Virus record (IMG/VR): IMGVR_UViG_3300046516_001425 | Coordinates: 1 to 26,640 of that record | DNA: 26,640 nucleotides | Source: a virus | Reading direction: 5' to 3' (one strand) | In this document: positions 14,801 through 22,750 of the stretch, piece by piece | Layout: each line of letters starts with the position of its first letter | How positions within the stretch are numbered: position 1 is the stretch's first letter | Notes under the pieces: generated by a model | Databases searched by the model: none | What the model was told of the DNA's origin: nothing | The model's input: only the letters and a program-made list of their open reading frames with translations | Made by a program: the position numbers and the translations under genes

Positions 14801-17719
14801 ACCGGCGGCGGACCCTACGGCAGTGGCACCCTCTACCAGCCGGGGGGTGGCGCGCAGAGCGATCTCGGCGGCGGCGGCGGCAGCACGATGACGCCGCACG
14901 GTGACGCGGCAAAGATCGCCCAGTGGAAGACGTACATCGATCAGGCGGCGAGTCAGTATCACATTGACCCCTACCTGCTCGCCGCGATCATCATGCACGA
15001 GTCGTCCGGCACGCCGGGGATCGTCAATCCGTCCGGTGGCGCGTCGGGCCTGACGCAAGTCTATCCGCCTGCACACGGCAACCTCGACTACAATCTCCTA
15101 CGCGGCACGTCAGAGCAGGCGATCCAGTATCAGATCGAGCAAGGCGCGAAGATTCTCGCTGGTCACATCGCCGCGCAGGGTGGGAATGTCCAGGCGGGAG
15201 TCGCGAACTACGGCGGCTATTCCGCCTCCGATCCCACCTACTACAAAGACTTGCAGTCGTATCTCCCTGGTGTCACTGCGGCGCTCGGCAGCGGCGCGGC
15301 CACTCCCGGCACGACACCCGATCAGGTCGTCAACACGGTCGGCGCGCAAATCGTCCAGAAGGCGATGCAGAGCATCGGTCGCACCGATCTCGCGGAATGG
15401 TGCGAACAGTTTGTCGAGGAAACGATCCAGAGCATTCTCGGCAGACGCGGCGCAACCGGGAAGAATGAAGGCACGGCGGCACAGGCGCTGGTCGTCGCGC
15501 AGCAGCAGGGTCTCGAGGTGCCGCGCGCGCAGGCGCAACCGGGTGACATTGTCTACTACGAGAACGCGGGTGATGCGCGCGGCCATGCCGCGATCTACAT
15601 GGGTGGCAATCAACAGATCGGCACGGCGGCGGACAATCGGCAAGACGTGCATATCGGGCCGGTCTGGGATCAGGACAACCCGCACTTCATTCGTGTCCCC
15701 GGTGTCCCCGGCGGCGGTGCGGGCACTGCCATCGGGCCGTCCGGCGCGGCGGTGCCGCCGGTTGGCAATGTCAATCTCACCGATCCGAACTCCCCCGGCG
15801 CGCAAGCAGCGACCGCGAAGGCGCTCGCCGACTTCCAGACGCTCCAGGCCTCGATCACGAAGGCAACGACGGCGCAACTCTCCTATAACGAGGCGCTCAA
15901 GGGCATTGACGCGCGCAACCTCGGTGCCGTCCAGCAAGAGTTCACGACGCTCCTGCCGATCCTGACCCAGGTCGAGCAGAAGAAACTCGCACCGGACGCG
16001 ACTGATCTGCAAAAGACGGCGGCGCTCAATGATGCCTATGCCGAGACCGCGCAACTGACGACCGCATGGGCGCACGGTATCGAAGCGATCAACCAGGGGA
16101 CCGGCGATCTCGCCGACGCCCAAAAGGAGATCGCGTCCATCGCTGCCGGTCCCGTCGCCGACGCCCTCAACTCCCAGCTATCGATCATGCAGGAGATGAA
16201 GACGACCGATGACGCGATTGCCGCCGTCGAAGCGCAAAAAGCGGACATGGCGAAGCAGCAGCAGGCGACCTCACGATCGAATCAGGATGAGGACCGTGCC
16301 CGCCAGCGCAGTCAGACCCTCGATCAGCGCGGTCAGCAGGATCAGGACCGGGCGCGGCAGCGCAGTCAGGCGCTCGAGCAACGCGGCATTCAGGATGAGC
16401 GGGACGCGGTCCAGCGCCGCTGGCGCGATGAGGACCAACTGCGCCAGGACAGTGACCGTGCCCGTCAGGTGCTGCATGCCAATGAGATGCGGCGCATTCA
16501 GGACGAGTCCACCGCTGAGAATGACCGCTGGACGACCACCTCCCGCCAGTTCGAGGATGCCCAACGATCGCTCGAGCATTACGGCACAGCGGCGAAGCAG
16601 CAACTGGTCGATGAGCAGCGCGCGCGCGAAGACCTCAATCGTGCCGCCACCCAGACGCGCAATGCCCAGAGCCAACTGGCGCAGGCGGGGGCGCGATCCG
16701 CAGGCACGAATGCCGAGGCGATGGCGTCCGGTCAGGCGCTCGCCGCGATCAAAGACGCGCAAACGACCGCAGACGACCTCTTCACCCAGCAAACGACCGA
16801 CAACAAGACGCTTCAGGATCAGCAGGACCGGCTGGCGTCCGAGGCGCTCTACAATCTCGAAACGCAGCGGCTCGCCGCCCAGCGCCTCCACGAGGACACC
16901 CTCTCGGGGATCGACAAGGAGTCCACCCAGTCGCAACGCGCCTTCGAGGATGAGGGCAACCGGATCAGTCAGGAGGACGTGCTGCGTCAGGCCTCGCATC
17001 AGGCGCAGATGGACCTCTGGGCGCAAGAGGATAAGGCGCGGCAACGCAGTAGCGAGGACGAGCAGTTCGCGACTGAGACCACCCGGCTGGCGCAATCGCG
17101 CGCGAATGAAGACGAGCAGTTCGCGTTGGAGACCACCCGGCTGGCGCAAACGCGCGCGAACGAGGATCAGGCAGCGGCGCTGGACGAGCAACTGAAAACG
17201 CTCCAGGCGACTGCCGCCGAAGAGAAGGGCCGGTTGCAAACGGCCCAGCAGGCGCTGACCGCGTGGCAGCAGGCGGAGAAGGTGGTCGGCCAGACAGCAG
17301 ACGAACTGGCCTCGCTCGTCTCGAAGGCGTCCGCCAGCAACTCCGGCACCATCCCGACGAAGGCGGGCGGCGGTCACGTCAGCGGCATGGCGATCGTCGG
17401 TGACAGCCCGACGGGCGACATGACCAATGCCGAGATCGTCTACGGCGACTTCACCGTCCTCTCGCACGCGGACAGTGTCCGGCGCGGCTACATCCCCGGT
17501 AATGGACTGAACACGTACGTCAACGGCACCGGCACTGCGGTTGGCGGCGGTGATGTCTACCACCTGAACTTCAATGCCAGTGGTAACGCGACGACCGACG
17601 AGCAGTTGTTCCAGCGCCTGACCGCCTGGGTGGCCGCGCGCGATCGTCAGAAGGAAATCGATATTCGGCGCACGAGCATGGGCGCGCGCGCCGCATCGCA
17701 AGGGAACGCGCGATACTGA
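11828..17719 (+). CDS. Tape measure protein with two wall-degrading domains
   Basis: 1963 aa; sets tail length and is ejected ahead of DNA. Residues about 140-340 carry the tape measure domain (FNSQLEQTRIAFTQMLGSAQ, LTKLSQQLMAMGIAANDVIP, LTEAGIPAYQMLAKTLG). A hydrophobic stretch follows at about 464-500. Residues about 1035-1125 look like a lytic transglycosylase SLT domain (LLAAIIMHESSGTPGIVNPS, catalytic Glu 1058, then GGASGLTQVYPP). Residues about 1180-1285 look like an NlpC/P60- or CHAP-like peptidase (EWCEQFVEE, Cys 1192; GDIVYY; GHAAIYMGG, His 1253). Charged helical tracts with an 18-residue period are at 1488-1595 and 1707-1796. The start is GTG 11828, with only a weak ribosome binding site, so translation may depend on the chaperone gene that ends six bases upstream. 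Confidence 0.93.
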   Translation: MPEGTEITLRFVADDTQATAALNRIKQKRDEFAREKTTSEIDFNDQAARAKLAGLRNEFARLQAERVGIRIEADTTQVQRSYQQIERETQILTAQTRLLKINVDTTQAEAATDSLMGKLQNIAAYSAGYQFFRLFENAVGAAGQAIVGFNSQLEQTRIAFTQMLGSAQSADAFLAQLQSFAQATPFQFGDLTKLSQQLMAMGIAANDVIPDLTAIGNAVAGVGGSTDVLQRVVMAFGQISSAGKANAQDLRQLTEAGIPAYQMLAKTLGTDVAGAMKQVTAGTVDAATAMDALTTGMNERFGGLMEAQSKTLLGRLSNLKDALSMEMADIGKPLFDQLSTGLDQIANYVQTANFKESFAAITEEVGQLLSAVEAVFALFSHIPAGVLEFGVRLAEIAVGVKAITAVSDAFAAGLTRSIAALRGETVAAEQDAAAQRQLAAAKEQVRLEGSVGAPIQSGVNAARGGLASGLAAVAPVAEVASMIAIPTFIGAGLADQVTKYLDDQEREAQQRAQQKQLHIFVEGALEWPGPEEAERRYAALQDRLNELDRTQERVVENLSTWGGGFGSFDSKVTAAIQANIDQTKAAKDQIDPEQLLANATAGLKKYEDQATAALKRTTTTADVDQTVKTSEAAIGSMQDEFIKAHGTLEDFQKLYREFTQDIEDQAEAQKKKIVQDQQQAEAMQKQADEIRQQASSTGLAPPVDIMAGLKGTSKSDADQIKLIADAFKLQQQELTKAQQEASQAQKQWLADTVAAATQAKQAISSIDLSKGFSGLAAAAPALEQARAAYEAIGQSSTALTNLTAIASEWKAVADATDAASESFNGYLNLFDETDQRIKMLSDLEKKWKDAQKAAEDAKKAGIATPEQEKLLQQAPTVLANINYERNQLQSNQAGDLTNMAQNMPDLREADKLMRSMADTAGGTRQIRVDVKTEVAQAKSDLDKWINEPREIKVKVTTDIAASNSFSPGAGVAGGVDLSGQTGYARPTTIRSTGGGPYGSGTLYQPGGGAQSDLGGGGGSTMTPHGDAAKIAQWKTYIDQAASQYHIDPYLLAAIIMHESSGTPGIVNPSGGASGLTQVYPPAHGNLDYNLLRGTSEQAIQYQIEQGAKILAGHIAAQGGNVQAGVANYGGYSASDPTYYKDLQSYLPGVTAALGSGAATPGTTPDQVVNTVGAQIVQKAMQSIGRTDLAEWCEQFVEETIQSILGRRGATGKNEGTAAQALVVAQQQGLEVPRAQAQPGDIVYYENAGDARGHAAIYMGGNQQIGTAADNRQDVHIGPVWDQDNPHFIRVPGVPGGGAGTAIGPSGAAVPPVGNVNLTDPNSPGAQAATAKALADFQTLQASITKATTAQLSYNEALKGIDARNLGAVQQEFTTLLPILTQVEQKKLAPDATDLQKTAALNDAYAETAQLTTAWAHGIEAINQGTGDLADAQKEIASIAAGPVADALNSQLSIMQEMKTTDDAIAAVEAQKADMAKQQQATSRSNQDEDRARQRSQTLDQRGQQDQDRARQRSQALEQRGIQDERDAVQRRWRDEDQLRQDSDRARQVLHANEMRRIQDESTAENDRWTTTSRQFEDAQRSLEHYGTAAKQQLVDEQRAREDLNRAATQTRNAQSQLAQAGARSAGTNAEAMASGQALAAIKDAQTTADDLFTQQTTDNKTLQDQQDRLASEALYNLETQRLAAQRLHEDTLSGIDKESTQSQRAFEDEGNRISQEDVLRQASHQAQMDLWAQEDKARQRSSEDEQFATETTRLAQSRANEDEQFALETTRLAQTRANEDQAAALDEQLKTLQATAAEEKGRLQTAQQALTAWQQAEKVVGQTADELASLVSKASASNSGTIPTKAGGGHVSGMAIVGDSPTGDMTNAEIVYGDFTVLSHADSVRRGYIPGNGLNTYVNGTGTAVGGGDVYHLNFNASGNATTDEQLFQRLTAWVAARDRQKEIDIRRTSMGARAASQGNARY
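16289..16612 (+). repeat. 18-residue repeats in tape measure, block 1
   Basis: Six consecutive 18-residue units can be laid out from residue 1488: EDRARQRSQTLDQRGQQD, QDRARQRSQALEQRGIQD, ERDAVQRRWRDEDQLRQD, SDRARQVLHANEMRRIQD, then two weaker units; each ends in Asp. The DNA period is 54 bases. Eighteen residues is five alpha-helical turns, so a continuous helix with a repeated charged face is expected. Confidence 0.7.
16946..17215 (+). repeat. 18-residue repeats in tape measure, block 2
   Basis: Five units of 18 residues from residue 1707 (two weak, two nearly identical, one weak). The strong pair is EDEQFATETTRLAQSRAN (17054-17107) and EDEQFALETTRLAQTRAN (17108-17161), 54-base near-exact direct repeats. 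The same period as block 1 suggests one common structural rule with a recent local duplication. Confidence 0.75.
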
Positions 17720-17731
17720 GGGAGGTGTGCT

Positions 17732-18637
17732 ATTTATCTGGACTACGCAATCCACCCGACCTTACGCACCCTCTATCAGTTCCCGCCCCGGCAGGCGGAC
17801 CTGTCGGTGGCGAACAACCGGCGCAACCCGATCTTCACGGTGCCCGGTGGCGGCGGGCCGGTCAATCCGCGTGGCGTGTCGCCGCTGACGCCGGAACCGA
17901 ACATCATCACCTATCAGTTCCAGATCAATCCGATCGCGGATCGAGTCTCCGTGGACACCGTCCGTGACGCCTTCATGCACGCGATCGGTCACGGGTTGCC
18001 GCAGATTCTGGCCTTCCGCACCGATGACGGCGTCCACTGGTTCCAGAACGTCATCCTCGTTGCCGATCCCCATCATCAGACGGCGTCGAGTGATGCCTCA
18101 CACACGATTCAGGTCACGTGGGCAGCACTCTCCGATTACCTCGACTCGCCCGCGACACCGGGCACCGCCGTCTACGGGCAGCACGCACTGTACGGCATGC
18201 ACACCCAGTACGGGGCGAAGGCCCAGAAGGTGACACTGACTGCCGCGAACAACCTCATCGTGCTAGACAACCAGAACACGGACGCGACCGCGACGACGAC
18301 CGATCCGATCATCACGCTGACGGGTCCGTTCGGCTCGACGCAGCCGACGCTCTACCCGATCCAGGTCTTCGGCTACGAGTCCGGTGTCGGTGTCAACATC
18401 TGGGCCGCGCTCATTTCCGGGGACACGCTGCTGATCGATCTCTCGGCACGGCGCGTGACGCTGAACAAGAACCCCGCGTTCGGGTTGGTCACCAAACTGC
18501 ACGCGCTCCAGACCGGATACTTCGCGATCCTGCCGAACATCGTCAACAACGTCATCGTGCAACTCGATCCACGCGGCACGGCGGCGGGACTTGGCGGTCA
18601 GGCATCGTTCCAGTGGAAGCCGAAGCGCAGCCTGTAA
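17732..18637 (+). CDS. Distal tail / minor tail protein (putative), ATT start proposed
   Basis: 301 aa from ATT 17732, or 276 aa from GTG 17807. It follows the tape measure gene, the place of the distal tail (Dit) protein that links tail tube to tip. The N-terminal half (NIITYQFQINPIADRVSVDT, DAFMHAIGHGLPQILAFRTD, HTIQVTWAALSDYLD) and the C-terminal half (YPIQVFGYESGVGVNIWAALISGDTLLIDLSARRVTLN, RGTAAGLGGQASFQWKPKRS) are beta-rich as in such proteins. The earlier start is preferred because GGGAGG (17719-17725 region) lies six bases ahead of ATT, while GTG 17807 has no clear site, and the extra codons (YLDYAIHPTLRTLYQFPP) are protein-like with G/C-rich third positions. Exact function is uncertain. 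Confidence 0.7.
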   Translation: MYLDYAIHPTLRTLYQFPPRQADLSVANNRRNPIFTVPGGGGPVNPRGVSPLTPEPNIITYQFQINPIADRVSVDTVRDAFMHAIGHGLPQILAFRTDDGVHWFQNVILVADPHHQTASSDASHTIQVTWAALSDYLDSPATPGTAVYGQHALYGMHTQYGAKAQKVTLTAANNLIVLDNQNTDATATTTDPIITLTGPFGSTQPTLYPIQVFGYESGVGVNIWAALISGDTLLIDLSARRVTLNKNPAFGLVTKLHALQTGYFAILPNIVNNVIVQLDPRGTAAGLGGQASFQWKPKRSL

Positions 18638-18647
18638 GGAGCCGTCG

Positions 18648-21600
18648 ATGACTGTCGGTCAGATTCCACCCATCAACCCACCGACGGACGATGTCAACTT
18701 CATCACGTCGGCGTCGATTTTCGATCCGATGCATACGATTGTCGTCACCCTCGACGGGCACATGATGGGGACGGGTGACGGCGGCGCGCTCAACCACACG
18801 GACACCCAGATCGTGACGACGCCGCTCGGTGAAGGCACGGTGCCAACGCAATCCCCGGTGAACCAGCACGTCTACAATGACGGCACGTACAAGGCGCTCT
18901 CGACGTGGATCGGCGGCTATCCCGGCGCGCAGTTCATCGCCAAGATCGCCGCCGCTGCCGCTGACATGCCGCTCTGGAACATCGTCCAGCAACTTCGTCA
19001 GCACACCCACGCGAACGCCATTACGGGCGGGCAACTGATCCAGGCGAATACGCATCAGACACCCGACACGGACGCGGCCCCCGCCAGCCTCCACCACACC
19101 CTCGGCACCAGCGCGAATCAGGCGGCGGCAGGGAACCACACCCACACCGGGCCGCAGGGCTACACGGGCACCACGGGGGTCGCGGCAGCGGTGCTGCGTA
19201 ACGCTCCCGGCGATCCCCCGGCACAGAACATCCTCGTCGTGCAGAACAACGCGGGTACGCTGAGTTATCTGAACCTCAGTCCCACGGCGGCGACCTTCAA
19301 CACCCCGATTGCCGCAACGCAGGGAGTGGTCGGCAACGTCACCGGCAACGTCACCGGCACCGTCAGCGGCACGTCCGGCGGGGTGACGCCGCTGGCGATT
19401 GCCACGGGCATGATTGCCGACAGCGCGATCACGAGCGTGAAGATCGCGGACGGGACGATTGCCACGGCTGATCTCGCGGACGGTGCCGTCAGTGGCGGCA
19501 GTGGCGCGGGTGCGAAGATCGGCGCGAAGACGATCACGGCGGCGAACATTGCCGATAGTACGATCACCTCACTGAACATCGCGGACAGCACGATCCAGAC
19601 GGCGGACATCGCTCCCAAGCAGATCACGACCGGGCTGATCGCGGACAGTGCCGTCGGTGCCTTGCAGATCGCGGACGGCACGGTGGGCACGGCCGAACTG
19701 GTCGATCTCAATGTGACGACGGGGAAACTGGCGGACGGCGCGGTGACGAGCGCGAAACTCGCCATCGGCGCGTTCACCCTCGACAAGGTGGCCGAGGGCG
19801 CGGTGACGGCACAATCGCCGCAAACGACGTTCGTGAACATCGCCGCGCTCACCCGGTTCAATAGTAACGGGCAACTGAAGACGTATATCGGTGGCAGCCT
19901 CGACCTCGCGCTCCACATCAACTCACTGACGGCCTCACAGAACCGCTTCGTCCTGATCGCCATCAACGGGCAGGGGGATGCGTTCCCGGTGCCGGGGGGT
20001 GCGGTGACCGGGACACTCTCGGACATCAACCGGCCCAACGCTCCCCCCGATGTCGCGCCGCTTGCCTACGTGACGCTGCGCTACGGGAACAATCAGATCG
20101 GGCCGGGGGACATCACCGTCGCGCGGGAGATTTTCTCCTACTACGGCGGCAGCGCATCGGGCGGCTCCCCGGTCGGCCACATGCACGGACGCTCGGCGGG
20201 TGAATCATGGATCGAGAGTATCGGCATGATGGAGGGCCGCGCGCACACGACGAGCACGCCGTCAAAGAACATCATCATCGAGCCGTTCCATTATGCGAGC
20301 ACCGCCGGGATCGTCGGTCAGGTGGGGCAGACCACGCTGACGATCCCCGATGCGACGGGCGGGGGCGTCTCGATTTTCCCGATCTCCTGTCTGCGCTCCA
20401 CCGGGGCAATCGTCATCGGCACCCCCGTCAACAGCGCGAACGTGCCGCCGATCGCCTCCTTCCCCGCCTTCAACCTCGCCCAATACGTGCCGCTCTGCTA
20501 CGCGATCAGTCGCACGGGTCAGACCGCGATCCTCGACTACGATCAGAGCGGCAATGCCAGTAACGGCTACCTCGTTGATGCCCGCGTCTGGATGTCCACC
20601 GGCGGCACGGGCGGCGCGGGATCAGGCTTCAACGTCATCGACGGCGGCACGGGACAATCCGGGTTCGCGCAGGGGCTGATCTGGCAGGCGTCATCCACCA
20701 CCCCCAGCGCGGCGTTAGCGACGGTTCCGGCGACGACGAACCCGCAAGCGGGGTTGGCCGTGCAACCGACCGTGCCGACACCGACACCCGGTGGCGTCCA
20801 GGTCGATGTCATTCAACTGGGGGGTGGTGCCAACCCGCCGATTGCCAATGGCTTGACGGGCTTCAGTCGAATGGTCGGCACGCATCTATTGACGCCGAGC
20901 AAATCCGGTGCCGGGGTGGCGACCGATGCCGTCTCGCTGCTCGTTGACGCGGGCGCGGGCGGCACGAACAACGCCAGCGCGATCTTCGCGGGCGGCGCGC
21001 GCGTCGGTGGGATCACGATGCCGGTGCGCGCCTTTGATGTCACGGGCGACATCGGCGGCAGTGGCGACGTGAACATTGTTGGCGTCACCACCTTCCCGAC
21101 CACGAACCTGACGGTCGGGCAGACGTGCTATCGGCGCGATCTGCACGCGCTGTTCATGTTGGAGTCCACCGGGCCGTCCGTCTGGCGGCAGTGCGGTATT
21201 CCGGGGTTCAGTACGGCGGGCCGTCCGGCCGCGTCGACGCTGACGGACTTCCGCTATTTCGATCTGACGGATCGCTACACCTATCGCTCCACCGGCACGG
21301 TCTATCAGCGACACAGCACGGGGATCGTGCAACTCAATATCAGGGAAACCACGAACCTGTTCAACGGTCTCGTTTCGCTCCTTGATTCGTGGCAACCGAT
21401 CAATGTGTTCCAATCATTCACCGTCGAGGATACGAACAGTGTGATCCGGCTGACGCTCAATACCCGGATCGCCATTGTTCCGGGTGCGGGCGGTGCGTCC
21501 CTCGTCGTCGCGCTCACGGTGGATCAGCCACAGGCGAACGGTTCACCATTGCGTATTCGCATGAACGGCGCGTTTGCGAGTGCGTCGGCAAACGGTGCCA

Positions 21601-21767
21601 CCGGGGGCGGGAGTGTCGATCTCCCTGCCGGGACGCTCGCCGCAGGGCCGCACACGCTGCGCGCGGAATACTATCTTGATGGGTCAGCATCGAACCTGTA
21701 CCTGCTCGCGCAATCATTCCCCGAACTGTATTTTCTGCAAATGCAGGTCACGGAGTTCAAACCATAA
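18648..21767 (+). CDS. Large tail fibre/tip protein with ten-residue repeats
   Basis: 1039 aa from ATG 18648 (AAGGA at 18636-18640; an upstream start at 18591 lies within the previous gene). The N-terminus probably docks on the tail tip. HTHAN and NHTHTG (about 120-170) and GHMHGR (about 510) are HxH-type metal-binding motifs known from phage fibres. Residues 256-390 are a run of ten-residue repeats (IADSTITSLN, IADSTIQTAD, LADGAVTSAK), which in fibres form an elongated trimeric beta-structure. A Gly/Thr/Pro-rich region follows, and the last 170 residues look like a beta-sandwich (FQSFTVEDTNSVIRLTLNTR, GPHTLRAEYYLDGS), a candidate receptor-binding or carbohydrate-binding domain. Confidence 0.8.
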   Translation: MTVGQIPPINPPTDDVNFITSASIFDPMHTIVVTLDGHMMGTGDGGALNHTDTQIVTTPLGEGTVPTQSPVNQHVYNDGTYKALSTWIGGYPGAQFIAKIAAAAADMPLWNIVQQLRQHTHANAITGGQLIQANTHQTPDTDAAPASLHHTLGTSANQAAAGNHTHTGPQGYTGTTGVAAAVLRNAPGDPPAQNILVVQNNAGTLSYLNLSPTAATFNTPIAATQGVVGNVTGNVTGTVSGTSGGVTPLAIATGMIADSAITSVKIADGTIATADLADGAVSGGSGAGAKIGAKTITAANIADSTITSLNIADSTIQTADIAPKQITTGLIADSAVGALQIADGTVGTAELVDLNVTTGKLADGAVTSAKLAIGAFTLDKVAEGAVTAQSPQTTFVNIAALTRFNSNGQLKTYIGGSLDLALHINSLTASQNRFVLIAINGQGDAFPVPGGAVTGTLSDINRPNAPPDVAPLAYVTLRYGNNQIGPGDITVAREIFSYYGGSASGGSPVGHMHGRSAGESWIESIGMMEGRAHTTSTPSKNIIIEPFHYASTAGIVGQVGQTTLTIPDATGGGVSIFPISCLRSTGAIVIGTPVNSANVPPIASFPAFNLAQYVPLCYAISRTGQTAILDYDQSGNASNGYLVDARVWMSTGGTGGAGSGFNVIDGGTGQSGFAQGLIWQASSTTPSAALATVPATTNPQAGLAVQPTVPTPTPGGVQVDVIQLGGGANPPIANGLTGFSRMVGTHLLTPSKSGAGVATDAVSLLVDAGAGGTNNASAIFAGGARVGGITMPVRAFDVTGDIGGSGDVNIVGVTTFPTTNLTVGQTCYRRDLHALFMLESTGPSVWRQCGIPGFSTAGRPAASTLTDFRYFDLTDRYTYRSTGTVYQRHSTGIVQLNIRETTNLFNGLVSLLDSWQPINVFQSFTVEDTNSVIRLTLNTRIAIVPGAGGASLVVALTVDQPQANGSPLRIRMNGAFASASANGATGGGSVDLPAGTLAAGPHTLRAEYYLDGSASNLYLLAQSFPELYFLQMQVTEFKP
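19413..19817 (+). repeat. Ten-residue repeats in the fibre protein
   Basis: Residues 256-390 fall in a ten-residue register, with one five-residue insertion (ITAAN, 296-300): IADSAITSVK, IADGTIATAD, LADGAVSGGS, then IADSTITSLN, IADSTIQTAD, IAPKQITTGL, IADSAVGALQ, IADGTVGTAE, LVDLNVTTGK, LADGAVTSAK, LAIGAFTLDK, VAEGAVTAQS. Hydrophobic residues at positions 1 and 6 of each unit are expected to face the core of a trimeric beta-helix. Such LADGAVT-type repeats are common in tail fibres. Confidence 0.8.
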
Positions 21768-21777
21768 GGAGGCGCAT

Positions 21778-22095
21778 GTGAGTGTCACGAATGTCCCGTA
21801 CGGTGCCGGTCACGATGAAGTGAGCACGACCATCTTCGCCTCGGAGTTAGCGAAACTCTGTGACGCGCTCAACGTGCAGGCGTCCTATGTCGTGGACTCC
21901 TACTCGCCGTTCTCGGCGGACGAGATCGCGGCGATCTGGTCCGCCCCGGATGATCCCACCCCGGAGCAACTGCAAAAGGCGAACGATTTCAAGGGCTGGA
22001 TCGCCACCGTCAACACGATGATCGACGCGGCGATGGCGGGGGATGTCGGATTCCAGATCAAGAAGTGGCGCAACACGTCGCCGTACCCACGGTAG
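21778..22095 (+). CDS. Small tail-region protein of unknown function
   Basis: 105 aa from GTG 21778. Sequence features are a helical body (TTIFASELAKLCDALNVQAS, ADEIAAIWSAPDDPTPEQLQKANDF, WIATVNTMIDAAMAGDVGF) and a basic end (KKWRNTSPYP). No family is recognised. AAGGAGG (21766-21772) lies five bases ahead. An ATG at 21776 is in another frame and is followed at once by TGA, so the GTG is the functional start. It sits between fibre and four-cysteine protein genes. Confidence 0.7.
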   Translation: MSVTNVPYGAGHDEVSTTIFASELAKLCDALNVQASYVVDSYSPFSADEIAAIWSAPDDPTPEQLQKANDFKGWIATVNTMIDAAMAGDVGFQIKKWRNTSPYPR

Positions 22096-22102
22096 GCCAG
22101 CA

Positions 22103-22735
22103 ATGGTCTACCCATTGTCCGGCGCGAACCCCGCGCTTGCCAGTGACCTCCCGTGGTTCTGGCGTACGCCGATCTCCTGCCCGCGCTGCGTGTTTTCGTT
22201 TCTCCTCACCGCCGAAGACACGATGCCGGGGTTGGTGACGAACCTCGGCGCATCGGGATCGCTCGCCTTTGGCTGGAAACAGTTGGTGGAGGGGAATCCG
22301 GCGACGGCACCGTTCGACACGGCCAATCAGCACGTCGATCCGGCGCAGGTGGTTGGCCCCTGTCCGCAGTGCGGCTACAACCCGATTGCCGTCCACGGCC
22401 CGCGCTACGGCACAACGAAACTGACGCTCAATGTCAACCCGACGACCAGCGCGATGCAGGACTGGCTCGCGCTCGGTGTCGTCTCAGCCGGGTTCATGTG
22501 GGCGAGCGCGGGCTGGCTGGCGGCGATCCTGCAAGATCAGTATCGCGCGCCGATCCAACTCGACGCGACCGGCATGTACGCGGCGAGCGTGCGGCGGCGC
22601 GACGACGGCACATTCGATGCCGCGTGGCCGTACGCACTCGCCGCGCCGGGGCAACGCCGGACACCGGATGAGGCGCAACAACTCGACAGCGCGCTGGTGA
22701 CGTTCCTGACGGGCTACGGTCTGGTCCTCACGTGA
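22103..22735 (+). CDS. Tail-module protein with a four-cysteine, zinc-ribbon-like pair
   Basis: 210 aa from ATG 22103; an earlier start at 22043 would overlap the previous gene. Two CxxC pairs, SCPRC (C26/C29) and GPCPQCGYN (C87/C90), 57 residues apart, could bind one zinc ion. The remainder (TSAMQDWLALGVVSAGFMWASAGWLAAILQD) has a long hydrophobic helix around 123-155, and the C-terminal half (RAPIQLDATGMYAASVRRRD) looks alpha/beta. No family is recognised. Lying among fibre and hub genes, a minor tail protein or a zinc-stabilised adaptor is possible. The ribosome binding site (GGTAGG) is weak. Confidence 0.7.
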   Translation: MVYPLSGANPALASDLPWFWRTPISCPRCVFSFLLTAEDTMPGLVTNLGASGSLAFGWKQLVEGNPATAPFDTANQHVDPAQVVGPCPQCGYNPIAVHGPRYGTTKLTLNVNPTTSAMQDWLALGVVSAGFMWASAGWLAAILQDQYRAPIQLDATGMYAASVRRRDDGTFDAAWPYALAAPGQRRTPDEAQQLDSALVTFLTGYGLVLT

Positions 22736-22750
22736 CATGAGAGGTTGCCG

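Noticed and set aside
16271-17755. Minus-strand ORF of 494 codons opposite the C-terminal tape measure
   Set aside because: Low-complexity Arg/Leu-rich shadow of the 18-residue repeats; no start signal or domain.
22043-22102. Upstream start of the four-cysteine protein gene
   Set aside because: Would overlap the preceding gene by 53 bases with a basic, shadow-like leader; ATG 22103 begins the protein-like sequence.
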